This document shows positions 1 through 6,011 of a stretch of DNA of 10,696 bases, piece by piece (position 1 is the first letter of the stretch; each line of letters starts with the position of its first letter). The stretch lies in the NCBI GenBank assembly GCA_023131705.1, contig JAGLZG010000132.1, positions 1 to 10,696 on the forward strand, given 5' to 3'. Under the pieces are notes generated by a model. The model did not search any database. It was not told the DNA's origin and saw nothing but the letters and a program-made list of their open reading frames with translations. Both the position numbers and the translations under genes were made by a program. This DNA comes from Nanobdellota archaeon. GTDB taxonomy: Archaea; Nanobdellota; Nanobdellia; Woesearchaeales; B3-WOES.

Positions 1-453
1 ATCATAATAAAAGAGGGGAAATATCTTATAACAAAAAGGTCCAAGAATGAAAGTCATTTTCCAGGTAAATGGACTGTTCCAGGTGGTAAACTAGAACAAA
101 AAGATTACAAAGAAAAACAATTTGATACAAATGCAGGCCAGTGGTATAATATTCTTGAAACCTTATTAAGAAGAGAAGTAAGAGAAGAAACAGGATTAGA
201 TATAAAAAATATAAAATATCTTGCAAATCTTGTTTTTGAAAGAAAAGATAATATCCCGGTGGTAGTCATAAGCCTGTTTGCAGACCATGACAAAGGAGAG
301 GTTATGCTTAACCACGAATCAGATGATTATAAATGGGTAACACTGGAAGAAGCAAAAAACTATGATTTAATTGACGGCATATATGAAGAGATAGAGATGC
401 TTGATAATCATCTTAAAGGAGAAAAAATAGGTGAATGGAAAAAGAATTCTTAA
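1..453 (+). CDS. Nudix hydrolase, 5' end outside the window
   Basis: Frame 1 is open from the first base to the TAA at 451-453, giving about 150 residues with no start in view, so the N-terminus is missing. The Nudix box is clear: PGGKLE near residues 27-32, then RREVREETGLDI near residues 62-73, whose glutamates would hold the catalytic Mg2+. Between GGKLE and the REVREETG core lies an insertion of roughly 16 residues, containing QWYNILE, compared with a minimal Nudix box. Nudix enzymes split nucleoside diphosphates linked to another group X; the substrate cannot be read here. The downstream MazG and ITPase genes suggest a nucleotide-pool role, but ADP-sugar or NADH hydrolysis is equally possible. 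The next gene begins one base after the stop, so it is probably co-transcribed. Confidence 0.88.
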   Translation: MIIKEGKYLITKRSKNESHFPGKWTVPGGKLEQKDYKEKQFDTNAGQWYNILETLLRREVREETGLDIKNIKYLANLVFERKDNIPVVVISLFADHDKGEVMLNHESDDYKWVTLEEAKNYDLIDGIYEEIEMLDNHLKGEKIGEWKKNS

Positions 454-454
454 A

Positions 455-1033
455 ATGAATAAATTACAAGGGATTTTAAAATTAGAAGAGTTAGGTTTAC
501 CTCATGCAAAATGGCAGATTGTCAGAAATGCTTCTGAATTAAAACCTTTGGATGAAAAAGAAGCCCCATTAGGCTGGATTGTAAGAAGTTGTTTGGTTGA
601 TGGAGGTTATGAAATCAATTTGCCTTATAGGATTTCTTTGTCTAAAGAAGAAGTTTCAAAAACTATAGAAGAATTTCAAAAAAAATTAAAAGGAAAGGGG
701 GTTTTTGTAATCTGGAAAGTATGGGACTTTGTTAAATCAGGCAGTGTTTTATTGCTTCCTAAAGAATTAATTTTAGAGGGTGTTAAAGGTTATGTTGAAC
801 CTTTGAGTGACGGTAAAAGATGTGACTTAACTTTGAGGTATACCAGAGATGCAAAATCAAAACCAGATTATAGACATAATTTTTATAAAGGAAATATTAA
901 TTTATTGAATTTTCATGAAAGAAAAAAGATATTAGATTGCACATACAATCTACCCCTCTTTAATCATTGTTTGGAATGGTCTTTTAATACATGGGGAGAG
1001 TTCTACTTCCATGATATAATGGAGATAAAATGA
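455..1033 (+). CDS. Unrecognised 192-residue protein in the nucleotide-hydrolase operon
   Basis: I do not recognise this protein with confidence. The chosen start is the ATG at 455, one base after the Nudix stop; a GTG at 431 would add eight residues but overlaps the Nudix gene. It appears soluble, with no signal peptide or membrane segment. Visible features are an early GLPHAKW, then GWIVRSC followed by an acidic turn, a strand-like segment FVIWKVWDFVKSGSVLLL, and ILEGVKGYVEPLSDG. The order VRS, then V-x-SG, then EGVKG recalls the ATP-grasp fold of pyruvate phosphate dikinase-type enzymes in shortened form. This is a weak impression only. The C-terminal third is rich in aromatic residues (WSFNTWGEFYF). 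Its stop overlaps the MazG start (ATGA), so translation is probably coupled. Confidence 0.75.
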   Translation: MNKLQGILKLEELGLPHAKWQIVRNASELKPLDEKEAPLGWIVRSCLVDGGYEINLPYRISLSKEEVSKTIEEFQKKLKGKGVFVIWKVWDFVKSGSVLLLPKELILEGVKGYVEPLSDGKRCDLTLRYTRDAKSKPDYRHNFYKGNINLLNFHERKKILDCTYNLPLFNHCLEWSFNTWGEFYFHDIMEIK

Positions 1034-1404
1034 AACAAAGTTTTGAAGACTTAGTAAACGTATTAAAGAAATTGAGGACCCCAAGAGGTTGTCATTGGGA
1101 TAGAGAACAAACCATAGAAACAATGAAAGATGATATACTTGGTGAAGCGCAAGAAGTTGCAGAAGCTATTGATAAAAAAGACTACAAAAATCTTGAAGAA
1201 GAACTTGGAGATTTATTATGGACTGTAATAATGATCATTAATATAGCAGATGAAAAAGGTCTTTTTAAAATGGAAGAGGTTCTTGAAAAAACAAAAAAGA
1301 AAGTAATAAGAAGACACCCTCATGTTTTTGGAAAAGTAAAAGCTAAAAATGCAGAAGAAGCTGAAAAAATGTTTTTAGAAGCTAAAGCAAAAGAGAAAAA
1401 ATGA
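1030..1404 (+). CDS. mazG: MazG-type nucleoside triphosphate pyrophosphohydrolase
   Basis: MazG-family enzymes hydrolyse (d)NTPs to NMP and pyrophosphate, limiting aberrant nucleotides. The 124-residue product is a single all-alpha domain, not the tandem MazG of Escherichia coli. Diagnostic segments are RTPRGCHWDREQT (residues 16-28), the metal-binding ExxE at Glu39/Glu42, ExxD at Glu58/Asp61 in EELGDLLW, and RRHPHVFGKV (94-103). These match the family closely and in the expected order. The C-terminal tail (AKNAEEAEKMFLEAKAKEKK) is lysine- and glutamate-rich and helical. The start is supported by GGAG at 1021-1024 five bases upstream and by the ATGA overlap with the preceding gene; the stop overlaps the next start in the same way. 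The preferred nucleotide is not visible in the sequence. Confidence 0.93.
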   Translation: MKQSFEDLVNVLKKLRTPRGCHWDREQTIETMKDDILGEAQEVAEAIDKKDYKNLEEELGDLLWTVIMIINIADEKGLFKMEEVLEKTKKKVIRRHPHVFGKVKAKNAEEAEKMFLEAKAKEKK

Positions 1405-1943
1405 AACTCTACTTTGTAACATCAAATCCTAATAAAGTAAGGGAAGCCAGGCTAATCATCAGGGATTATGATATTGAACAATATGACATGGAATTGCCTG
1501 AATTGCAGGGTGAACAGGAAGAGATAGTAAGGCAAAAAGCAAAGATGGCTGTTGAAACAATTAAAAAACCATGTTTTGTTGAGGATACTGCTCTCTGCTT
1601 TAATGCTTTGAATGGCCTGCCTGGTGAATATATAAAACACTTTATTGAAAAACTGGGTTTGAAGAATGTTTATAAACTTCTTGATGGTTTTGAAGATAAG
1701 TCAGCAAAAGCAGTTGCCATGATTGGCTACTGCGAGCCTGGCAAGGAACCGGTTATAATAAGAGGAGAGATTAACGGAACCATTGTAATGCCAAGAGGAG
1801 AAAGTAATTTTGGATGGGACCCGATATTCCAGCCAGACGGCAAAGACAAGACATACGGTGAAATGACAGAGGAAGAAAAGAACAGCAAGAGCCACAGGGA
1901 AATGGTTGTTATTAAATTCAAGGAGTTTTTAAAAAAGAGGTGA
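1401..1943 (+). CDS. Non-canonical purine NTP pyrophosphatase (ITPase/HAM1/RdgB family)
   Basis: The family converts dITP, ITP and XTP to the monophosphate plus pyrophosphate, keeping deaminated purines out of DNA and RNA. The 180-residue length is normal. Motifs in order are TSNPNKVREA (residues 7-16, phosphate binding), VEDTAL (60-65, metal and catalytic acid region), NGLPGEYIKHF (71-81), FGWDPIF (137-143) and SKSHR (162-166) in the base-recognition region. GLPGEYIK is nearer the archaeal/eukaryotic ITPase form than bacterial RdgB. The start ATG overlaps the MazG stop as ATGA, and the gene ends in GAGGTGA, which also serves as a ribosome binding site for the next gene. Placing MazG and ITPase side by side strongly suggests a nucleotide-sanitation operon. 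Confidence 0.95.
   Translation: MKLYFVTSNPNKVREARLIIRDYDIEQYDMELPELQGEQEEIVRQKAKMAVETIKKPCFVEDTALCFNALNGLPGEYIKHFIEKLGLKNVYKLLDGFEDKSAKAVAMIGYCEPGKEPVIIRGEINGTIVMPRGESNFGWDPIFQPDGKDKTYGEMTEEEKNSKSHREMVVIKFKEFLKKR
1937..1943 (+). promoter_or_regulatory. Shine-Dalgarno site deciding an AUU start for the HAD gene
   Basis: GAGGTGA overlaps the ITPase stop codon and matches the archaeal anti-Shine-Dalgarno sequence over seven bases. Five bases (TTTAG) separate it from the ATT at 1949. The first ATG in that frame is 35 bases downstream of the site, too far for normal use, so the site supports initiation at ATT 1949. Confidence 0.7.
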
Positions 1944-1948
1944 TTTAG

Positions 1949-2563
1949 ATTATTAAAGCAGTAATATTTGATTTTGATATGGTTTTAATTAATTCTATAA
2001 AGCAGGTTGTTCTCTACAATAAATATGTTTTTAAGCATTTCAACATAGAGTTTCCAAAAAAACAAGAACAAAGAAAATTATATACATTGGATGCTAAAGG
2101 GAACTATAAACATTTCATAAAAGGGAGGATTGATGAAAAGGATTATTACAATTTTAGAGAAAGCATTGATTTAAAAAAATACCTGAAATACATAAAGCTG
2201 AATAAAAACGCAAAAAAACTTCTTGATTATCTCAAAAAAAATAAAATAAAAATAGCTGTTGCAACAAACAGAGGAAACTCAACGTTCCTTATATTAAAAA
2301 AATTCAAAATAAAAAAATATTTTGATGTAATCATAACAGACAGAGACATAAAAAAAGCAAAACCTCACCCAGATTCTATAAATAAAGCAGTTAAAAAACT
2401 CAAACTAAAAAAATCAGAAGTTTTATATGTCGGAGATGACATAGTGGATATAGAGGCAGGAAAAAGGGCAAAAGTAAAAGTTGCTTTATATGGGAACAAA
2501 TTCAAAGGGGCAGATTATTATATCAAGGATTTGATGAAGATTGAAGAATTGTTGGATAGTTAA
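1949..2563 (+). CDS. HAD-superfamily phosphatase (Gph-like), apparent AUU start
   Basis: This is a HAD hydrolase of the phosphoglycolate-phosphatase type, about 204 residues, acting on a small phosphate ester of unknown identity. From ATT 1949 the protein starts (M)IKAVIFDFDMVLINS, which has the usual length and form of a HAD N-terminus, with nucleophile Asp8 and acid/base Asp10 (motif I). Motif II is Thr106 in VATNRGNS, motif III Lys138 in KAKPHP, and motif IV is VGDDIVDIEAG with Asp163/Asp164. A TAG at 1946-1948 blocks any earlier in-frame start, and only ATT, ATT and ATA precede motif I. Starting at ATG 1979 would delete both catalytic aspartates. The residue after DFD is Met rather than the usual Gly. 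The protein is unusually lysine-rich. The alternative explanation is a sequencing error in an ATG. Confidence 0.85.
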   Translation: MIKAVIFDFDMVLINSIKQVVLYNKYVFKHFNIEFPKKQEQRKLYTLDAKGNYKHFIKGRIDEKDYYNFRESIDLKKYLKYIKLNKNAKKLLDYLKKNKIKIAVATNRGNSTFLILKKFKIKKYFDVIITDRDIKKAKPHPDSINKAVKKLKLKKSEVLYVGDDIVDIEAGKRAKVKVALYGNKFKGADYYIKDLMKIEELLDS

Positions 2564-2572
2564 ACAAAAAGA

Positions 2573-2580
2573 TTTATAAG
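2573..2580 (+). promoter_or_regulatory. Archaeal TATA box for the ABC exporter operon
   Basis: TTTATAAG, preceded by a purine-rich BRE-like run (AAAAAGA), is centred about 27 bases before the ATG at 2604. In archaea transcription starts about that far downstream of the TATA centre, so the mRNA should begin at or next to the start codon and be leaderless. No Shine-Dalgarno motif precedes this ATG, which agrees. Confidence 0.65.
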
Positions 2581-2603
2581 CAAATTCAATTAACTTTTTC
2601 TTT

Positions 2604-3509
2604 ATGAATGCTATAGAAATAAAGAATCTTAAGAAAAGCTATGGAAAAACACTCGCGGTTAAAGGTATATCCTTTAATATAAGAAAAAATGAGATTCTTG
2701 GTTTATTAGGGCCAAATGGTGCGGGAAAGACAACAATCATCAAGATACTCGCAGGAGTATTAACTAAAGATAGCGGTAAAATAAAGATATTGGGTAAAGA
2801 CCCTGATAAAGAAAAAGAATTTGTAGCAAACAGGATGAATGTTGCCTCCCCTGATTCAGAATTGACAGGAATCATGACAGTTTATCAAAATCTCAAAGTA
2901 TATGGCAAATTATATGGTGTTAAAAACATAAAAGAAAGGATAGACTATCTTTTGGATTTATTCGAAATAAAGGATTTAAAACATCAAAAATTAAAACATT
3001 TAAGCAAAGGGCAGTCAACAAGGGTTCTGCTGTGCAAGGGCATTATAAACAACCCAGAGGTTTTGCTTTTGGATGAATGCACTCTTGGATTAGACCCCCA
3101 CATAGCATATAAAACAAGAAAGATAATCAAAGAGCTAAACGCCACAATACTGTTTACCTCTCATAATATGCATGAAGTAGAATGGCTTTGTGACAGAATC
3201 GCTTTCATGGACAAAGGGAAGATACTAAAGATAGGAACAGTGAGTTCTCTGAAAAAATTAATCAAAACAGAAAAAGTCAAGATGAAATTTGACAAATCAG
3301 AGGGTCTTGCAAATTTTTTCAAAAAATTGGATATCAAAATATTATCATTAAAAGGAGATACTGTGGTATTTGAGATAGATTACAAAAAGCATAAACTGCA
3401 GGACTTGATAGAAAAAATAACCAAACAAGGCTTTAAAATAAATGACATTATAATAAAAAAAGCAAGTTTAGAGGATATTTTTATCAAGGTTGCGAAGAGG
3501 GAGCTATGA
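2604..3509 (+). CDS. ABC-2 type exporter, ATP-binding subunit
   Basis: This cytosolic ATPase powers the permease encoded next to it. In the 301 residues, Walker A is GPNGAGKTT (36-44), the signature is LSKGQ (133-137) in place of LSGGQ, Walker B is LLLDE (154-158) followed by Cys159 where Pro is usual, the D-loop is LGLD (161-164), and the switch histidine is His187 in TSHNMHE. The usual Q-loop glutamine is not evident in the segment around ASPDSELTG (81-89). The region after residue 215 ends in ASLEDIFIKVAKREL, typical of ABC-2 (DrrA/NatA-like) exporters for drugs, polysaccharides or lipids. The substrate is unknown. Walker A and B are intact, so it is probably active. The stop overlaps the permease start (ATGA). 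Confidence 0.93.
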   Translation: MNAIEIKNLKKSYGKTLAVKGISFNIRKNEILGLLGPNGAGKTTIIKILAGVLTKDSGKIKILGKDPDKEKEFVANRMNVASPDSELTGIMTVYQNLKVYGKLYGVKNIKERIDYLLDLFEIKDLKHQKLKHLSKGQSTRVLLCKGIINNPEVLLLDECTLGLDPHIAYKTRKIIKELNATILFTSHNMHEVEWLCDRIAFMDKGKILKIGTVSSLKKLIKTEKVKMKFDKSEGLANFFKKLDIKILSLKGDTVVFEIDYKKHKLQDLIEKITKQGFKINDIIIKKASLEDIFIKVAKREL

Positions 3510-4294
3510 AATTTTACAGAGTAAATGCTTTGCTTTACAAATATTTAAAAATAAGCACAAACAGATTAGAAAGAATATTTGATATAGTATACTGGCCGGT
3601 CATAGACCTTTTTATATGGGGTTTTGTATTGAGGTATATAAACAAACTTGGAGCTGTACATGGCTCATTTAATTTTATTTTTGGAGGAATTATACTATGG
3701 GTTTTTTGCTGGAGAGCCCAGCAAGATATCGCAGTCTATGTTTTAGAAGATTTCTGGAGCAGAAGCCTCTATAATTTATTTGCATCTCCCCTAAAACTAA
3801 GCGAACTAGTTGTATCTTTATTTATATTTAGTTTAATGAGATCTATACTCACATTTGGATTTTTGTTCTTAATAGCTTTTGTATTATTCTCTTTTAATAT
3901 ATTCACTATAAACTTAACAGCCCTGGCACTTTTTGTTCTGGCTTTGTTATTAATTGGTTGGGTAATGGGCATTTTCATATCAGGAGTTATATTCAGGTAT
4001 GGTATGCAAGTGCAAATCTTTGCGTGGAGTGTAGCATGGTTGATACAGCCATTTAGTTGTGTTTTTTATCCATTATCAAGCTTGCCTGGTTGGGCCCAGA
4101 AAGTAGCTGTATGGCTTCCAACAACACATGTGTTTGAAGGCCTTAGACAGGTAATAAACACAGGCATTATTAACTGGAATGGTTTAGCATATGCCTATAT
4201 TTCAAGTTTAGTTTTATTGGTTTTAAGTTGTTTATTCTTTAAAAGATGTGTTGAAAAAGCGAAAAAATTAAATTTATTAACATCACATGAGTAA
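3506..4294 (+). CDS. ABC-2 type transporter, permease subunit
   Basis: This 262-residue membrane protein has about six hydrophobic segments: roughly residues 28-44, 56-72, 102-128, 135-160, 172-190 and 230-248. The ABC2_membrane pattern is visible as WSRSLYNLFASPLKLSELV (83-101), the paired segment QPFSCVFYPLSSLPGW and the late LPTTHVFEGLRQV. There is no signal peptide or large extracellular domain. It pairs with the ATPase immediately upstream (ATGA overlap, with GAGGGAG just before the start), and the two should form a homodimeric-permease exporter. The exported substrate cannot be inferred; the neighbours are phosphohydrolases rather than drug-resistance or glycan genes. The HD gene starts two bases after the stop. 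Confidence 0.92.
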   Translation: MKFYRVNALLYKYLKISTNRLERIFDIVYWPVIDLFIWGFVLRYINKLGAVHGSFNFIFGGIILWVFCWRAQQDIAVYVLEDFWSRSLYNLFASPLKLSELVVSLFIFSLMRSILTFGFLFLIAFVLFSFNIFTINLTALALFVLALLLIGWVMGIFISGVIFRYGMQVQIFAWSVAWLIQPFSCVFYPLSSLPGWAQKVAVWLPTTHVFEGLRQVINTGIINWNGLAYAYISSLVLLVLSCLFFKRCVEKAKKLNLLTSHE

Positions 4295-4296
4295 GA

Positions 4297-4929
4297 ATGA
4301 TAGGAAAAATAAAACCAAAGATATTGAAATATTACTTGCATGGAAGCCATGCATTTAATCATACTGAAAGAGTTTACAATCTGGCTGTCCGAATAGCTGA
4401 ATCTGAAAAAGATGTTGATATTAAAGTTGTTAAGCTTGCTGCACTTCTTCATGATGTTGCAAGATTCAAAGAAACAAAAGAATCTAAGATTTGCCATGCA
4501 GAAGAAGGGAGTAAGATGGCAAAAGAAATATTAACGGAAGAAGGTTATGATAAAGAAATAATCAACCATGTTTGTGATTGCATATCAACACATAGGTATA
4601 GTAAACAACTTACTCCAAAATCAAAAGAAGCAGCTATTCTTCAGGATGCTGATAGATTAGATGTATTAGGGGCAATAACAATCGGAAGAATTTTTGGCAG
4701 TGGATTAATGAAAGGCAGACCAATGTATGACCCAAATATTCCCCCTGCAAAAGAATATCCTTCAGAAGAAGGGGGAAAGACAAGCATGAATCATTTTAAA
4801 GAAAAAATACTAAAGATAACACTAGGCAGTTTTAATACAACCTTGGCTAAAGAAATTGCTAAAGAAAGATATCAGTATGTTATGGATTTTGTTGATAGGT
4901 TTGAAAAAGAATGGAGGGGTGAGTTATAA
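4297..4929 (+). CDS. HD-domain phosphohydrolase (YedJ/YpgQ-like)
   Basis: HD proteins are metal-dependent phosphohydrolases, often acting on nucleotides. This one is 210 residues. Candidate metal ligands are His22 (in SHAFNHTERV), His52-Asp53 (in ALLHDVARF) and Asp117 (in ILQDADRLDVLGA), with His99 (STHR) as a further conserved-looking residue. The pattern KICHAEEGSKMA plus QDADRLDVLGAIGI-like text fits the uncharacterised YedJ/YpgQ branch, some of whose members hydrolyse (deoxy)nucleotides; that function is inferred here. The C-terminal half includes GRPMYDPNIPP and HFKEKILK, as in that branch. It follows the permease by two bases and its stop shares one base with the HIT start (TAATG), so it is in the same transcript. 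Confidence 0.88.
   Translation: MIGKIKPKILKYYLHGSHAFNHTERVYNLAVRIAESEKDVDIKVVKLAALLHDVARFKETKESKICHAEEGSKMAKEILTEEGYDKEIINHVCDCISTHRYSKQLTPKSKEAAILQDADRLDVLGAITIGRIFGSGLMKGRPMYDPNIPPAKEYPSEEGGKTSMNHFKEKILKITLGSFNTTLAKEIAKERYQYVMDFVDRFEKEWRGEL
4913..4923 (+). promoter_or_regulatory. Shine-Dalgarno site for the HIT gene
   Basis: GGAGGGGTGAG, inside the last codons of the HD gene, sits about five bases before the ATG at 4929. It supports that start and shows that internal operon genes here use Shine-Dalgarno initiation. Confidence 0.65.
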
Positions 4930-5372
4930 TGGAAGAATGTATTCAACAGAAATCAAAGATTTCTGAGCATACAAGCAAAGCTTGTATATTTTGTAAAATC
5001 GCAAAAGGAGAAATACCATGTTATAATGTATATGAGGATGATGAATATTTAGCTTTTCTTGATATTAATCCTTTAAACCCAGGTCATACACTGGTTATTC
5101 CTAAAAGACATATAAAATGGGTGTGGGATTCTGAAGATATTTGCAGTTATTATAAAGTTGTTCAGAAAATAGCAAATGCCATGAAAAGGGCTTTTGAAAC
5201 AGATTATATTGTAAGCCTTGTTTTTGGGGAAGAAGTTCATCATGCTCATGTCTGGCTTGTTCCAAGATTTAAGGATGATGGCCATGGCGGAGCAATTAAC
5301 CTGGGTTTAAGAAGAAAACTTTCAGAAGAGGAGATGAAACAGGCTGCTGAAAAAATAAAAAGCTTTTTATAA
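4929..5372 (+). CDS. HIT-family nucleotide hydrolase or transferase
   Basis: HIT proteins hydrolyse or transfer nucleoside monophosphates, for example dinucleoside polyphosphate or AMP-conjugate hydrolysis, through a His-AMP intermediate. This one is 147 residues. A possible zinc pair CIFC (19-22) leads into the family opening CKIAKGEIPCYNVYEDDEYLAF, then NPGHTLVIPKRH (50-61), then the triad region VHHAHVWLVPR (103-113). The canonical H-x-H-x-H reads His105, His107, Trp109: the central nucleophile His107 is kept but the last histidine is replaced by tryptophan. The usual NxG before the triad is also missing, and the segment there is shorter (LVFGEEV). About 18 polar residues precede the domain. 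The stop codon overlaps the TATA box of the tRNA gene. Substrate unknown. Confidence 0.9.
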   Translation: MEECIQQKSKISEHTSKACIFCKIAKGEIPCYNVYEDDEYLAFLDINPLNPGHTLVIPKRHIKWVWDSEDICSYYKVVQKIANAMKRAFETDYIVSLVFGEEVHHAHVWLVPRFKDDGHGGAINLGLRRKLSEEEMKQAAEKIKSFL

Positions 5373-5373
5373 G
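5364..5373 (+). promoter_or_regulatory. TATA box of the tRNA gene
   Basis: TTTTTATAAG overlaps the HIT stop codon and is centred about 29 bases upstream of the mature tRNA 5' end at 5398. It resembles the box before the ABC operon (TTTATAAG). It would let the tRNA be transcribed independently of the operon before it. Confidence 0.6.
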
Positions 5374-5397
5374 CATCTTTTTCTCTTTATTACAGAT

Positions 5398-5524
5398 GGG
5401 GAGATAGCTCAGTCTGGTTAGAGCGCTACGCTCATATTTTTTGAGCGATGAGGCTTACGCCGATGATTAAACTCATTAACCAGAAACGTAGAGGTCGGGG
5501 ATTCAAATTCCCTTCTCCCCACCA
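5398..5524 (+). tRNA. tRNA with anticodon CAT (elongator Met or Ile2), intron-containing
   Basis: All parts of the cloverleaf can be drawn. The acceptor stem GGGGAGA (5398-5404) pairs fully with TCTCCCC (5514-5520); A5521 is the discriminator and CCA is encoded at 5522-5524. The D stem is GCTC/GAGC (5407-5410/5421-5424), with GG in its loop. The anticodon stem CTACG/CGTAG (5426-5430/5487-5491) closes, after splicing, the loop CT-CAT-AA with anticodon at 5433-5435. The variable loop is AGGTC. The T stem GGGGA/TCCCT has one G-T pair and an A-T pair at 53-61, with loop TTCAAAT. G1-C72 and the lack of three stacked G-C pairs in the anticodon stem argue against the initiator. Elongator Met and the modified-C34 Ile tRNA share this anticodon and cannot be separated here. 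Confidence 0.93.
5437..5485 (+). other. Archaeal tRNA intron, 49 nt, at position 37/38
   Basis: Removing these 49 bases restores a perfect seven-base anticodon loop between A37 (5436) and A38 (5486). This is the canonical position for introns cut by archaeal splicing endonuclease. A standard bulge-helix-bulge is not obvious: with this placement only two of the four expected central pairs (C5431-G5483 and T5432-A5482) form. A relaxed motif, or a boundary shifted by a base or two, is therefore likely. The intron contains a small GGC-TTAC-GCC hairpin (5452-5461) and a 7-base segment complementary to the D loop (5477-5483). Confidence 0.82.
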
Positions 5525-5534
5525 TTTTTATTTT
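5525..5534 (+). terminator. T-rich terminator after the tRNA
   Basis: TTTTTATTTT follows the encoded CCA directly. Archaeal RNA polymerase terminates at such T-rich tracts without needing a hairpin. The convergent membrane-protein gene ends seven bases further on. Confidence 0.6.
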
Positions 5535-5540
5535 ATAATT

Positions 5541-5972
5541 CTATCTTATCGTATCAGCTATTGCTGCGCTCATTGATGCAGGGAAAGTTACTATTATAAC
5601 TCTTTTTATGGCTAATAAGAAATCAGAAGTCCAAGGGCATACTTTAATGACAGATAATAAAACAGCTACAACTAAGAAAGAAAAGATATATGTTGATATT
5701 ATTCTTTTAAGATATTCATCTAAGGGGCACCTTAAGTTATTTCTATGATAAGTATAATAAACAAAGATTGAAATAAACAAAACAGATATCAAAAGCAAAC
5801 CCAGAACATTAATCAGTGGAAGTGTCCCGCCTAATTTCCATGTTTCTTCTGTAAAACCAACTGGAATAGCCAGGATAGAAGCGCCAATAATTATTTGAAC
5901 CATATCTTTTATTCTGAACTCCACTTTTAATGGAGATATTATTCTATATGCAAATCTTCCTCTTTTATTCAT
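5541..5972 (-). CDS. DUF2391-like integral membrane protein
   Basis: This 143-residue protein has about four hydrophobic segments (roughly residues 24-40, 52-75, 92-110 and 122-140) and a basic, cytosol-like N-terminus. The text FRIKDMVQIIIGASILAIP, then EETWKLGGTLP, the motif YYTYHRN, and FPASMSAAIAD at the end resemble the uncharacterised DUF2391 family as I remember it. No function is established. It has its own leaderless-type promoter just upstream, overlapping the region after the holo-ACP synthase gene, so it is probably transcribed separately from the acyl-transfer pair. It converges on the tRNA gene with a 16-base gap. The length is near that of the conserved core, and nothing looks truncated. 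Confidence 0.82.
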   Translation of the reverse strand: MNKRGRFAYRIISPLKVEFRIKDMVQIIIGASILAIPVGFTEETWKLGGTLPLINVLGLLLISVLFISIFVYYTYHRNNLRCPLDEYLKRIISTYIFSFLVVAVLLSVIKVCPWTSDFLLAIKRVIIVTFPASMSAAIADTIR

Positions 5973-5991
5973 TAAATATTTATAATATCTG

Positions 5992-6002
5992 TTTTATATA
6001 AA
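5992..6002 (-). promoter_or_regulatory. TATA box for the DUF2391-like gene
   Basis: Read on the - strand this is TTTATATAAAA, centred about 25 bases before the ATG at 5972. It implies a leaderless message; no Shine-Dalgarno motif lies between. Confidence 0.6.
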
Positions 6003-6011
6003 GTTTTTTAT

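Noticed and set aside
431..454. GTG start at 431 for the unrecognised protein
   Set aside because: It overlaps 23 bases of the Nudix gene and adds residues with no family-like character; the ATG at 455 fits the one-base spacing of the operon better, though the GTG cannot be excluded.
1979..2563. HAD gene starting at the first ATG (194 residues)
   Set aside because: This start removes both catalytic aspartates of motif I and lies too far from the strong Shine-Dalgarno site.
5437..5485. Box C/D guide RNA inside the tRNA intron, because GCGATGA and CGATGAT resemble box C
   Set aside because: No CTGA box D is present and the intron is too short to hold a full C/D guide with both box pairs.
5426..5491. 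Alternative anticodon CAG from the 3' end of the intron (Leu)
   Set aside because: It would need an eight-base anticodon loop or a non-U at position 33; the CAT reading gives a perfect loop CTCATAA.
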